A stretch of DNA of 14,250 bases from Casp-actino8 sp037147055 (GTDB lineage Bacteria > Actinomycetota > Acidimicrobiia > Acidimicrobiales > Ilumatobacteraceae), in assembly GCA_037147055.1 (NCBI GenBank), contig JBAWVW010000047.1:1-14250 (forward strand), read 5' to 3'. Positions 7,451-13,873 of the stretch are shown here, in pieces. Every line of letters begins with the position of its first letter. The first letter of the stretch is position 1. Made by a program: the position numbers and the translations under genes. The notes under the pieces are model-generated. The model made no database searches and had not been told where the DNA came from. It saw only the letters and a list, made by a program, of their open reading frames with translations.

Positions 7451-7456
7451 TAATCG

Positions 7457-8437
7457 CTAAGAGTTGAAGTGGGCGAGCAGGCGCTGGGCGATTTCTGTTC
7501 CATGGGTGTCTTGGAGAAAGTGTCGGGCTCCATCAATTTCCTCAAATGTGGCATGAGGAATCATTGAGGCCCACTGGCGTCCCCATTGTGTGACGAAAAC
7601 AAAATCCTCGTTACCCCACATGAAGTGAATGGGGATCTTGAGAGCATTGACGATCTCAAAGTTTTTTTCTTGGTTGGTGGCATCTCCAGCATCCATATCG
7701 TGATGGGGGATACTCATCGGAAAGCGGTATGGGCCAGCATGTCCGATTCGATCCAGGTCTTTGAACGGTGCATCGTAGGCATCTTTGATTGCAGCGGCTT
7801 CAACTGAATAGGTCGCTGTCTCGCCGCGCAGTGATGGCCCAAGCGAATCTTGTGGAGTGACGCGTGCCGTAGCCATGGCCATTAAGCCACCCAGGGTGAA
7901 TTTCTCTGGGATATTTGCCTCAAGCAATCCACCCACAGTCCATTGTTGAATCCATTGTAAAATTCCAGGGGTGTATTCATACCCCTCGTGGTGAAGCCAA
8001 GTATTCATAATGCACAATCGAGCAAATCTTTCGGGCATATGCGCAACTTGTGAAAGGCCGATGGGCCCGCCCCAATCTTGAACCATGATGGTGATGTTTG
8101 TAAGGTCAAGAGTTTCGATGAACTGCTTCATGTTGGCGGTGTGACGGGCAATGTTGTACCACGATGGGTCAGTCACTTTGTCTGAACGACCAAAGCCAAT
8201 GTGGTCGGGAGCGATACATCGGTATCCATGGGATACAAGTTCGGCAACTATGTCGCGATAGAGGTACGCCCACGTCGGCATGCCATGCAGCATCAAGACC
8301 ACGGGACCATCGGATGGACCTTCATCGATGTAATGCATCCTTAATCCGGCGATATCGACATAGTGCGGCTGGTACGGAAAGTCGGTAAGGGTGGCGAAGT
8401 TCTCGTCAGGTGCCCGAAGAAAAGTTGGTGTCGTCAT
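7457..8437 (-). CDS. Haloalkane-dehalogenase-like alpha/beta hydrolase (HLD-I type)
   Basis: A 326-residue alpha/beta hydrolase resembling DhlA-class haloalkane dehalogenases, which hydrolyse carbon-halogen bonds through an aspartyl ester. HGMPTW at 51-56 matches the HGEPTW oxyanion/halide loop, with Met53 in place of Glu. The nucleophile elbow VQDWGG gives Asp121, with halide-binding Trp122. The late acid fits Asp278 in GNEDFVF, and the catalytic His is His306 in ARHFLQD. The cap contains Trp162 and Trp166 as candidates for the second halide ligand, and AYDAPF (220-225) as in DhlA. Epoxide hydrolases share DWGG, but the PTW loop and Asp-Trp pair favour a dehalogenase. It is last in a three-gene unit, and its ATG overlaps the preceding stop by 4 bp. 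No signal peptide is visible. Confidence 0.82.
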   Translation of the reverse strand: MTTPTFLRAPDENFATLTDFPYQPHYVDIAGLRMHYIDEGPSDGPVVLMLHGMPTWAYLYRDIVAELVSHGYRCIAPDHIGFGRSDKVTDPSWYNIARHTANMKQFIETLDLTNITIMVQDWGGPIGLSQVAHMPERFARLCIMNTWLHHEGYEYTPGILQWIQQWTVGGLLEANIPEKFTLGGLMAMATARVTPQDSLGPSLRGETATYSVEAAAIKDAYDAPFKDLDRIGHAGPYRFPMSIPHHDMDAGDATNQEKNFEIVNALKIPIHFMWGNEDFVFVTQWGRQWASMIPHATFEEIDGARHFLQDTHGTEIAQRLLAHFNS

Positions 8438-9063
8438 GTCGGTAAATCTAATTCAACGGGCCCATGGAAAATGTCGCCATTCTTAAAGATCGCAACTCGG
8501 GCCGGACAGGGAAGATCAATGACAAGGTTCTCTTTGAGCGTGATGTCTCGCAAGGTCCAACCGTCTGGCATCTGGCGCTTGATACGCAGATCTTTACGGC
8601 GTCCCAGATGAGATTCAACCGCTTGCGGCAAAAGCGAAAAGCCATCGCCCGTGTCAAGTATTTCTAAGGTGCGACCGCTAGCGAAGAACAGACGGTGGCT
8701 CTTATACACCGGTAACACCATCACTCCAGAGAAACCTGACTCGGGTTTTCCTGGTCGTGCAACAAGGCCGAAGGAACGACCATCAACGACCATCGAAGAC
8801 ACGGGACCATCCACATCTGCTCCCGGAGGCCGCAGAAAAAACGCTGCATCGTGTTGGCTGCGACCGACGCCTGACTTGCGAAAACCTTCGGGGGCGACAA
8901 GTTCGGCGTAGTCATCAGGCGATATCGGTTCGCTTGAGAGCCACACTCCAAACGTGGCGTCGTCCATGATCTCGCCGTAGAACTCACAACCTCCCAGTGA
9001 CCAGTTGTGTATCCACGATTTTTCTCCACCAAGAGCAATGATGATGTCTTGGTTTGTGTTCAC
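8434..9063 (-). CDS. Unknown 209-residue protein in SDR-dehalogenase operon
   Basis: I do not recognise this protein. It has no signal peptide and no membrane helix. It is rich in Gly, Asp and short alternating hydrophobic strands, which suggests a beta-rich globular fold. Notable segments are WIHNWSLGGCEFYGE near the N-terminus, AAFFLRPPGADVDGP in the middle, and FSGVMVLPVYKSHRLFF further on; only one Cys lies near the N-terminus. The ATG overlaps the stop of the SDR gene by 4 bp, and its own stop overlaps the dehalogenase-like start by 4 bp. All three genes should therefore be made together and probably serve one pathway. A substrate-binding or accessory enzyme role is possible but not shown. 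Reading-frame quality is good and the opposite-strand frames look like shadows. Confidence 0.75.
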   Translation of the reverse strand: MNTNQDIIIALGGEKSWIHNWSLGGCEFYGEIMDDATFGVWLSSEPISPDDYAELVAPEGFRKSGVGRSQHDAAFFLRPPGADVDGPVSSMVVDGRSFGLVARPGKPESGFSGVMVLPVYKSHRLFFASGRTLEILDTGDGFSLLPQAVESHLGRRKDLRIKRQMPDGWTLRDITLKENLVIDLPCPARVAIFKNGDIFHGPVELDLPT

Positions 9064-10037
9064 GATAATTTTCTGATCTCATTCAGCAGTTTTGCTGACT
9101 GACCACTGACAGTCATTTGGTTGCTCGTTGAATCGGCATGGCGCTCGGCGTAGGTGCGACGGATTCCTTCTTTCCACGAGACCTGACATGCTCCCGTAAT
9201 CGCTCGCCGTTTGGTGACATCGGCGATTGCCCCTCGTGGTGTACCTGGCATATCAACAACTCGGACATCTGGTGAGCGACCAGTGAGTTCTCCCATAAAA
9301 GCGCACCATTCTTGGACAGATGGAGTTTCGTCACCCGCCCAATTGACAATCGTGGCAGGCACGCTGGCAGCGTCAAGTAATGCTTCAAGTTGATTATTGA
9401 TGTCATCTTGATGAATCAGGCTGTAGCGACACGGGTCCCAACGAGTGACAATTGGTTTGTCAGCCAGGACCCAGTCAAGATGATACGTAGGCAACCCGCC
9501 GTTGGGTCCGTAGGAGGCATTCATGCGGGCAATGGTGACAGGGATGTTGTAAGCGCGAGCGCAAAAGCGAGCGACAGATTCTTCGGCAATTTTTGAGATT
9601 GAATAAGTCGGAGACATGACGTAGTTGACATCACCGAGTGGATCATTTTCACTGAAGGCATGGAGTGGATCTGCCACAGGCTTATACACAGATTGAGTTG
9701 ACATGATCAGAGCCGCTTTTACTCGCTGACAATGTTTGAGTAACAAACCTGTTCCTTCGGCGTTGACGGTGAGTGCATGGTTGTAGTCAAAACCTTCAGT
9801 TTTGAAGGCCGCTAGATGCAAGACATAGGTGAAGTCGTCAGGCAATGATGAATAGTCACCCGTCGCCAAGTCAATGGCGCGAGTGGTGACCCCGAGTGAC
9901 TCGACGCTTTCACGCGTGTTTGGTTCGCTAAAGCGAGCAATACCCCACACCTCATTATTGGTCGCCAGGGATTTGACCAAAGGTAGGGCGATCTGACCTG
10001 CTGGACCAGTAATCAGAATTTTTTCATCACTGAGCAT
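9060..10037 (-). CDS. NAD-dependent epimerase/dehydratase family SDR
   Basis: A 325-residue extended short-chain dehydrogenase/reductase. The N-terminal Rossmann motif is ITGPAGQIA (9-17); its last position is Ala where the usual TGxxGxxG has Gly. LHLAA (73-77) is the NAD-binding strand. Ser113/Thr114 in MSTQSVY, with Tyr145-x3-Lys149 in YSISK, form the catalytic set. ARMNASYGPNG (about residue 170 on) is the standard substrate-side segment. These enzymes oxidise or epimerise nucleotide sugars or reduce carbonyls, and the substrate here is unknown. It is the promoter-proximal gene of the unit, followed by the unknown 209-residue protein with a 4-bp overlap. Upstream, TAAGAC (10044-10049) lies 6 nt before the ATG, a one-mismatch -10. 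Confidence 0.86.
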   Translation of the reverse strand: MLSDEKILITGPAGQIALPLVKSLATNNEVWGIARFSEPNTRESVESLGVTTRAIDLATGDYSSLPDDFTYVLHLAAFKTEGFDYNHALTVNAEGTGLLLKHCQRVKAALIMSTQSVYKPVADPLHAFSENDPLGDVNYVMSPTYSISKIAEESVARFCARAYNIPVTIARMNASYGPNGGLPTYHLDWVLADKPIVTRWDPCRYSLIHQDDINNQLEALLDAASVPATIVNWAGDETPSVQEWCAFMGELTGRSPDVRVVDMPGTPRGAIADVTKRRAITGACQVSWKEGIRRTYAERHADSTSNQMTVSGQSAKLLNEIRKLS

Positions 10038-10121
10038 GGTTATGTCTTACCATGTCAAGGGTTTGCTAGTGCTACGCCATGGAGACCTAAGATCCATTGA
10101 CGTGTCAGAAATGAGGCTGCA
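10038..10121. promoter_or_regulatory. Divergent promoter region, SDR operon / F420-oxidoreductase operon
   Basis: Minus strand: TAAGAC at 10044-10049, 6 nt from the SDR ATG, would give a leaderless message. Plus strand: TAAGAT at 10088-10093 is a good -10, with TTGCTA at 10063-10068 as a possible -35 at a long 19-bp spacing. It would give a leader of about 20 nt. GAGG at 10113-10116 is a Shine-Dalgarno site 5 nt before the ATG at 10122. Confidence 0.4.
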
Positions 10122-11150
10122 ATGAAAATTGATATTTCGCTCGCAATGTCAGGTCCAAGTGATGCTGCTTCCCGTGCCGCCGAGCTTCAGGCTCTCGGAG
10201 CCGATGGATTATTCAGTTTTGAGAATGCTCACGACGTATTTTTCCCATTGGTCTTAGCAAGTACGACGACGAATATTGATTTGATGACAAATGTGGCAAT
10301 GGCTTTTCCGCGAAGCCCACTGCACTTGGCTTATGCGGCCGATGATCTTCAAACCCTGAGTCGGGGGCGTTTCCGTCTCGGCTTAGGTTCGCAAATCCGT
10401 CCACATATTCAGAAGCGTTACGGGTCAGTGTGGGAAAAACCGGTAGCGCAGATGCGCGAATGGGTGTGTGCCACTAAGGCAATTCTGGACCACTTCGCTG
10501 GCGAAGGCCCATTCGATTTTCGTGGCACATGGACAACGCACACGCTGATGACACCCAACTTCAATCCAGGGCCGAATCCTTATGGAAAGGTTCCGGTGCT
10601 CGTTGGTGCTCTTGGTCCAAAGATGACTGAGATGGCTGCCGAGGTTGCCGATGGATTACTCGTCATGCCTTTTAACTCGGAACGTCACTTCGTGGAGCGG
10701 ACTATGCCTGCCATTGAACGCGGTTTCGCTAAGAGTGGTCGCCAACGAAGCGATTTCGAGATCATCGTGGAAGTGATGTGTGCTGTGGGGGAGACTAGCG
10801 AGGAGATCACAAATGCAATGAGTGGTGTGAAAACGTTGATTGGCTTCTATGGTTCAACGCCTTCTTACCGTCCAGTTCTCGAGGTTTTAGGGCGCGGCGA
10901 CTTACAAGTTGAACTCAATGCTTTGTCAAAGCAAGGCGATTGGGCGGGTATGGCGAGCAAGATAGATGAAGATCTCTTACGGACTATCGCCGTTGTTGGG
11001 ACCCCCAGCGAAGTGGCAACTGAAATTGTTCGTCGTTTTGGTCATCAGGCGGACCGAGTGTGTCTCTACTTCCCTGGTTATCCGATCAGTGATAGCTGCA
11101 TCGCCCAAACGATTAGCGCGATTAAGACAGCGTCGGGTCGCTTGTCATGA
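10122..11150 (+). CDS. F420-dependent LLM-class oxidoreductase (TIGR03617-like)
   Basis: A 342-residue luciferase-like TIM-barrel protein. The N-terminal Ala-Ala-Glu-Leu-Gln-Ala-Leu-Gly-Ala-Asp-Gly segment, the FPRSPLHLAYAADDLQTLSRGRF stretch (cofactor-side helix), LGLGSQIRPHIQKRYG, VPVLVGALGPKMTEMAAEVADG, and late GTPSEVATEIVRRFG are hallmarks of this branch. TPSYRPVLE is characteristic of the MSMEG_2256-type group. These enzymes use reduced or oxidised coenzyme F420 to reduce or oxidise small molecules, and the substrate here is unknown. F420 use itself is inferred from family membership. It leads a two-gene unit; its stop overlaps the crotonase ATG by 4 bp, which suggests both act on one acyl-CoA-linked route. 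A Shine-Dalgarno GAGG lies 5 nt before the ATG. Confidence 0.88.
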   Translation: MKIDISLAMSGPSDAASRAAELQALGADGLFSFENAHDVFFPLVLASTTTNIDLMTNVAMAFPRSPLHLAYAADDLQTLSRGRFRLGLGSQIRPHIQKRYGSVWEKPVAQMREWVCATKAILDHFAGEGPFDFRGTWTTHTLMTPNFNPGPNPYGKVPVLVGALGPKMTEMAAEVADGLLVMPFNSERHFVERTMPAIERGFAKSGRQRSDFEIIVEVMCAVGETSEEITNAMSGVKTLIGFYGSTPSYRPVLEVLGRGDLQVELNALSKQGDWAGMASKIDEDLLRTIAVVGTPSEVATEIVRRFGHQADRVCLYFPGYPISDSCIAQTISAIKTASGRLS

Positions 11151-11992
11151 CCGTGGTCATTGATACTGGGACAACTGATCTTCTTTGCGAACTTCATGAC
11201 GATGGCGTCCTTGTTGCGACCCTAAACCGACCCGACACGCGCAATGCTTTTAGTGCAGCAATGGGGCAGGCACTCGGCAACATCTATCAAATGGCGGACA
11301 CTAATGACGCAGTACGTGTCGTCGTCATCACCGGAACTCCTCCAGCGTTTTGCGCTGGTGCTGATTTTTCAAAAGGCGCCGATGTCTTTGAACAAACCGA
11401 CGTAACAGATTTCAGTTCCAACCCAGTGAACCCACCCGCATGGAAGATTCGTAAGCCAGTCATAGCGGCGGTCAACGGTCACGCCATCGGTATCGGACTG
11501 ACACTTACTCTGCATTGTGATCTCCGTTTTATGGCGCAGGACGCAAAATATGGCATTGTGCAAGTCCGTCGTGGAGTGATGCCAGATGCGATGAGCCATT
11601 GGACATTACCGCGACTCGTTGGGCTTGCGAAGGCCGCTGACATTTTGCTCACGGGACGGACTTTCAATGGGATAGAGGCACTTGAGTTAGGTATTGCTTC
11701 ACGTGTTTTCGCAAACGATGAAGTTTTACCGCAGGCCCTAGAAGTAGCGCACGACATCGCAATCAATACCGCTCCAGTATCTGTGGCAATCAGCAAGCGA
11801 CTGCTGTGGGAGTCATTCTCCATGACGTCGGACGACATGAATCAAGCCGAAAGTGCTTTGCATCAGCACTTGATGGGCAAGGCTGATGCTCGTGAAGGTG
11901 TCACGGCTTTCCTTGAACGACGAGATCCAAAGTGGTCGCTGACAGTGAATGAGAATTGGCCAAAGAATTGGCCCGAGAACAAAAATAGTTGA
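11147..11992 (+). CDS. Crotonase-fold enoyl-CoA hydratase/isomerase family protein
   Basis: A 281-residue crotonase. LNRPDTRNAFS (26-36) and AFCAGADF (67-74) form the CoA-binding and first oxyanion-hole segments. GHAIGIGLTL (111-120) supplies the second oxyanion Gly and LPRLVG follows. Aligning by motif to rat mitochondrial enoyl-CoA hydratase, Glu144 falls on Thr119 and Glu164 on Gln139. Both catalytic glutamates needed for water addition are therefore absent. The fold and CoA binding look intact, so another crotonase reaction is more likely (isomerisation, hydrolysis, decarboxylation or ring chemistry), or a degenerate subunit. It is coupled by a 4-bp overlap to the F420-type oxidoreductase. 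The C-terminal tail is rich in Asn, Trp and Lys. No terminator is apparent in the 200 bp that follow. Confidence 0.85.
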   Translation: MTVVIDTGTTDLLCELHDDGVLVATLNRPDTRNAFSAAMGQALGNIYQMADTNDAVRVVVITGTPPAFCAGADFSKGADVFEQTDVTDFSSNPVNPPAWKIRKPVIAAVNGHAIGIGLTLTLHCDLRFMAQDAKYGIVQVRRGVMPDAMSHWTLPRLVGLAKAADILLTGRTFNGIEALELGIASRVFANDEVLPQALEVAHDIAINTAPVSVAISKRLLWESFSMTSDDMNQAESALHQHLMGKADAREGVTAFLERRDPKWSLTVNENWPKNWPENKNS

Positions 11993-12206
11993 GGGCATAG
12001 AGCTTGCTTGTGCACAGAGCCTGGGGTGCGTAATTCCACACGCTATTAGTGCGGTGTTGGTTGGGGTTTGAGTTTATGTTTGGAACGCGAAACGCAATTT
12101 TTTTGGAAGGTGGGTGTCGCGGGCGGTCGGTGGTTGTGCGGGTACTTGATTTTGGTGCCGGGGGGGGTAGTGTGAATATGTCTAAAATATCTTATTTGAG
12201 ATCCTT
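11993..12206. other. G/T-rich intergenic stretch upstream of the DUF1566-type gene
   Basis: No gene is seen here. From about 12040 the plus strand becomes strongly G/T rich, including an 8-G run at 12160-12167 and a 7-T run near 12100. A possible promoter for the next gene is TTGATT (12146-12151) with TAGTGT (12168-12173) at 16-bp spacing; TAAAAT at 12183 is a second -10 candidate without a -35. Neither is firm. An antisense frame through this stretch encodes only Gln/Thr/Pro-rich low-complexity sequence and is not called. Confidence 0.4.
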
Positions 12207-12214
12207 GAGGAGGG
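12207..12214 (+). promoter_or_regulatory. Strong Shine-Dalgarno site for the DUF1566-type gene
   Basis: GAGGAGGG ends 7 nt before the ATG at 12222 and 4 nt before the in-frame GTG at 12219. The spacing favours the ATG. It is the strongest ribosome-binding site in the window, where most genes have none. Confidence 0.75.
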
Positions 12215-12221
12215 TTTTGTG

Positions 12222-13046
12222 ATGTTTGCTGTTGGTGTGTGTGATTTGCCTGAGACTGGTGGGTCGACGTTTGTGTTGGTCGCTGGTTTGTTTGCGTTAG
12301 TTGCTGGTGTGATTGTGACGCGTTGGGTGCGTCAATCTGCTGGCCGGATGTCGGTTGTGGTGGCTCCATTGGTGTTGCTTGGTGGTTTAGCGTTGGCGCC
12401 GCAAGTGACTGATCCGTGCGCACCGTCAACGACGACGGTTGCTGCGACGACGACGACGACGGTTGCACCTACGACGACGACTACTACAACGACGACGACG
12501 ACTACTACTACAACGATTGCGTTGACGTGTGCGATGGGTGGTTCGTGTGCTGTGGGCGATACGGGGCCTGGTGGTGGCACAATCTTCTATGTTGATCTGA
12601 CCCGTGCTCTGGGTTCCCAATATTTTGAGGTAGCTTGTGCCGGCTGGCAAAACAACTGTGACGGGGCGACTGCTGACCCGACTGCTGAGTGGGGCTGTTA
12701 CGGCACTCCGATTAGTACTGATGGGCTAACGATTGGGACTGGTGAGCAGAACACGGCAGATATTTTGGCTGAATGTCTGACCGTAGGTATTGCTGCCGAT
12801 CTTGCGGACGATTACAGCCACAACACCCTCGATGACTGGTTTTTGCCGTCGAAAGATGAGTTGAACCAGATGTATACGAATCTCCATAATGTGAGCCCAC
12901 CGCTTGGTGGTTTTTCTACTGACGGCTATTGGAGTTCTTCTGAGGGCGGCGACAACCCCGCGTGGGTCCAGGGTTTCGACTACGGCGGTCAGTACAACTA
13001 CGGCAAGGACAACACGTTCTACGTCCGTCCCGTGCGGGCTTTTTAA
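12222..13046 (+). CDS. Membrane-anchored surface protein: N-terminal LPETGG, two TM helices, poly-Thr stalk, DUF1566-like domain
   Basis: A 274-residue protein built in four parts. Residues 9-14 read LPETGG. They are followed by a hydrophobic helix (about 16-32) and a basic stretch with Arg34, Arg37 and Arg42, then a second hydrophobic helix (about 44-62). Residues 70-98 are a stalk of Thr with a few Val, Ala and Pro. From about 100 to 274 comes a Cys-containing domain with GPGGGTIFYVD, then DDWFLPSKDELNQMY, GYWSSSE and the closing YVRPVRAF, a pattern typical of DUF1566/Lcl-like C-terminal domains. The positive-inside rule puts the basic loop in the cytoplasm and the stalk plus DUF1566 domain outside. 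Function is unknown; surface adhesion or recognition is inferred. The first 60 codons are unusually rich in G and T. A strong hairpin terminator follows. Confidence 0.82.
   Translation: MFAVGVCDLPETGGSTFVLVAGLFALVAGVIVTRWVRQSAGRMSVVVAPLVLLGGLALAPQVTDPCAPSTTTVAATTTTTVAPTTTTTTTTTTTTTTTIALTCAMGGSCAVGDTGPGGGTIFYVDLTRALGSQYFEVACAGWQNNCDGATADPTAEWGCYGTPISTDGLTIGTGEQNTADILAECLTVGIAADLADDYSHNTLDDWFLPSKDELNQMYTNLHNVSPPLGGFSTDGYWSSSEGGDNPAWVQGFDYGGQYNYGKDNTFYVRPVRAF
12429..12515 (+). repeat. Threonine-codon microsatellite (ACN tract)
   Basis: Twenty-nine codons encode Thr3-Val-Ala-Ala-Thr5-Val-Ala-Pro-Thr15. ACG dominates, with ACT and ACA interspersed near the end. Because the unit is a triplet, slippage would lengthen or shorten the stalk without shifting frame. 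The tract separates the membrane anchor from the DUF1566-like domain. Confidence 0.9.
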
Positions 13047-13065
13047 CTATTTATCTATTTTATTT

Positions 13066-13114
13066 ATTTTTCTCATGTTCTCGCTGCCTTAGGCGGCGAG
13101 AACATGAGAAAAAT
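13066..13114. terminator. Long perfect hairpin, bidirectional intrinsic terminator
   Basis: A 19-bp perfect inverted repeat (13066-13084 with 13096-13114) continues inward through a T-G wobble and GCC/GGC to a TTA loop, about 23 pairs in all. The outer six pairs are A-T, so each strand gives a GC-containing stem ending in a U-rich run. It lies 20 bp after the stop of the DUF1566-type gene and downstream of the minus-strand membrane gene, so it can serve both. Confidence 0.9.
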
Positions 13115-13129
13115 ATTTTTGAGATTCAG

Positions 13130-13161
13130 ACCTTTGGGTGACGTTCTTCAACCTTGGGGTG
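13130..13161. repeat. Imperfect 11-bp direct repeat, 21-bp period
   Basis: ACCTTTGGGTG (13130-13140) and ACCTTGGGGTG (13151-13161) match at 10 of 11 positions and are offset by two helical turns. They lie in the 146-bp gene-free stretch between the hairpin and the end of the membrane-protein gene. Nothing else was recognised in that stretch. This could be a binding site or chance. Confidence 0.35.
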
Positions 13162-13260
13162 CATTCCAGTAACTTCTATATTGATCACGCGCAGTGTGGC
13201 GGCGAATTTCGCACCATCCCCGTGCCGAGAACCTTTGGCAAATAAGGGTGGATGCGACGA

Positions 13261-13698
13261 TTACAGCAGTACTTGGGACACCATCATCGCAGTCAGCACA
13301 CCGCGCATTGACCACGCAATGGTGCGCGGCCAATTGGTGAGTACTAACTCACGTCCTGTCTTCGCATCAGGTTGGCGAACCATGCGCTCATGTCGCGGCA
13401 CTGACAACAACACTGTGCATCCGAGTGCGATGGCAAGAAAGACCGCAGCTATCCATGGCATCCACAGTGACACGCCGTCAGGTCGGGACCACAACAAGAA
13501 TAATGTGGTCACTCCTTCAACAGCCATGGGCGGTCCGACGACGAAACCAGTGCGTCGCTGGTGCACGATGGCGATTGACGCAGCATTCTCAACGGGCACA
13601 ATGGAAAGAAGTGGATAGTGGACTAATTGCACAAACCAGATGACTCCGACCATGGTCCAAGTTGCCAGAAAATTGAGAAGGAGAGACGTTTGTTGCAC
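13261..13698 (-). CDS. Small four-helix integral membrane protein, function unknown
   Basis: A 145-residue protein from a GTG at 13698; an ATG at 13722 would add eight residues. Four hydrophobic segments are visible, near residues 5-25, 55-72, 80-99 and 130-145. Conserved-looking features are VQLVHYPLL after helix 1, HQRRTGFVVGPPM before helix 2, SVPRHERM after helix 3, and ELVLTNWPRTIAWSMRG before helix 4. I recall similar uncharacterised bacterial membrane proteins with this HYP/NW-RT pattern but cannot name a family with confidence. The GTG is preferred because TACGGT lies 6 nt upstream on its strand, and because the ATG would overlap the start codon of the divergent gene. No enzymatic role can be assigned. 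Confidence 0.72.
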   Translation of the reverse strand: MQQTSLLLNFLATWTMVGVIWFVQLVHYPLLSIVPVENAASIAIVHQRRTGFVVGPPMAVEGVTTLFLLWSRPDGVSLWMPWIAAVFLAIALGCTVLLSVPRHERMVRQPDAKTGRELVLTNWPRTIAWSMRGVLTAMMVSQVLL

Positions 13699-13704
13699 GA
13701 GATG

Positions 13705-13714
13705 ACCGTACTCT
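13705..13714. promoter_or_regulatory. Overlapping divergent -10 elements
   Basis: Minus-strand TACGGT (13705-13710) and plus-strand TACTCT (13709-13714) share the two bases TA at 13709-13710. Each ends exactly 6 nt before a start codon: GTG at 13698 on the minus strand and ATG at 13721 on the plus strand. A single bidirectional promoter giving two leaderless messages would explain both. Confidence 0.5.
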
Positions 13715-13720
13715 ATGGGC

Positions 13721-13864
13721 ATGAATTATGTGGCTAAAACCAAGAATGGATTTGTGCCTCGTATTTGCGAATCATGCGGCTTGAAATTTGAGTGGCGCAA
13801 GAAGTGGGCCCGTGATTGGGAACATGTGAAGTTTTGTTCTGACAGTTGTCGAGGAAAAAAGTAG
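13721..13864 (+). CDS. DUF2256 zinc-ribbon-like small protein
   Basis: A 47-residue basic protein. Cys16-x2-Cys19 and Cys39-x3-Cys43 form a likely zinc site. Between them lies the DUF2256 signature F-E-W-R-K-K-W-A-R-D-W-E (23-34), followed by VKFCSDSC. This matches the family along nearly its whole length, which supports a complete gene despite the small size. DUF2256 has no proven role; a nucleic-acid or protein-binding function is a guess from size, charge and metal site. The ATG at 13721 has TACTCT 6 nt upstream and no Shine-Dalgarno. Its stop codon TAG begins the -10-like hexamer of the Rieske gene, which starts 9 bp after the stop. Confidence 0.9.
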   Translation: MNYVAKTKNGFVPRICESCGLKFEWRKKWARDWEHVKFCSDSCRGKK

Positions 13865-13867
13865 GAT
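13862..13867 (+). promoter_or_regulatory. -10-like TAGGAT for a leaderless Rieske-oxygenase start
   Basis: TAGGAT fits TANNNT and ends 6 nt before the ATG at 13874. Its TAG is the stop codon of the DUF2256 gene. The GGA inside it is too far (8 nt) and too short to rule in or out as a ribosome site. Confidence 0.45.
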
Positions 13868-13873
13868 TAGAAA

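Noticed and set aside
12085..12110. Possible terminator after the crotonase gene (T run near 12100)
   Set aside because: Only a 3-bp stem precedes the T run; not a credible intrinsic terminator.
12429..12515. CRISPR-like or tandem DNA array
   Set aside because: Simple triplet repeat coding for Thr, no spacer-repeat structure.
12046..12580. Minus-strand frames of Gln/Thr/Pro, poly-Val and Arg/Ser-rich protein
   Set aside because: They are the mirror of the G/T-rich region and ACN repeat; low complexity only.
13154..13618. 154-residue plus-strand frame
   Set aside because: Antisense to the membrane-protein gene, no recognisable domain, no ribosome site; the minus frame has clear membrane helices.
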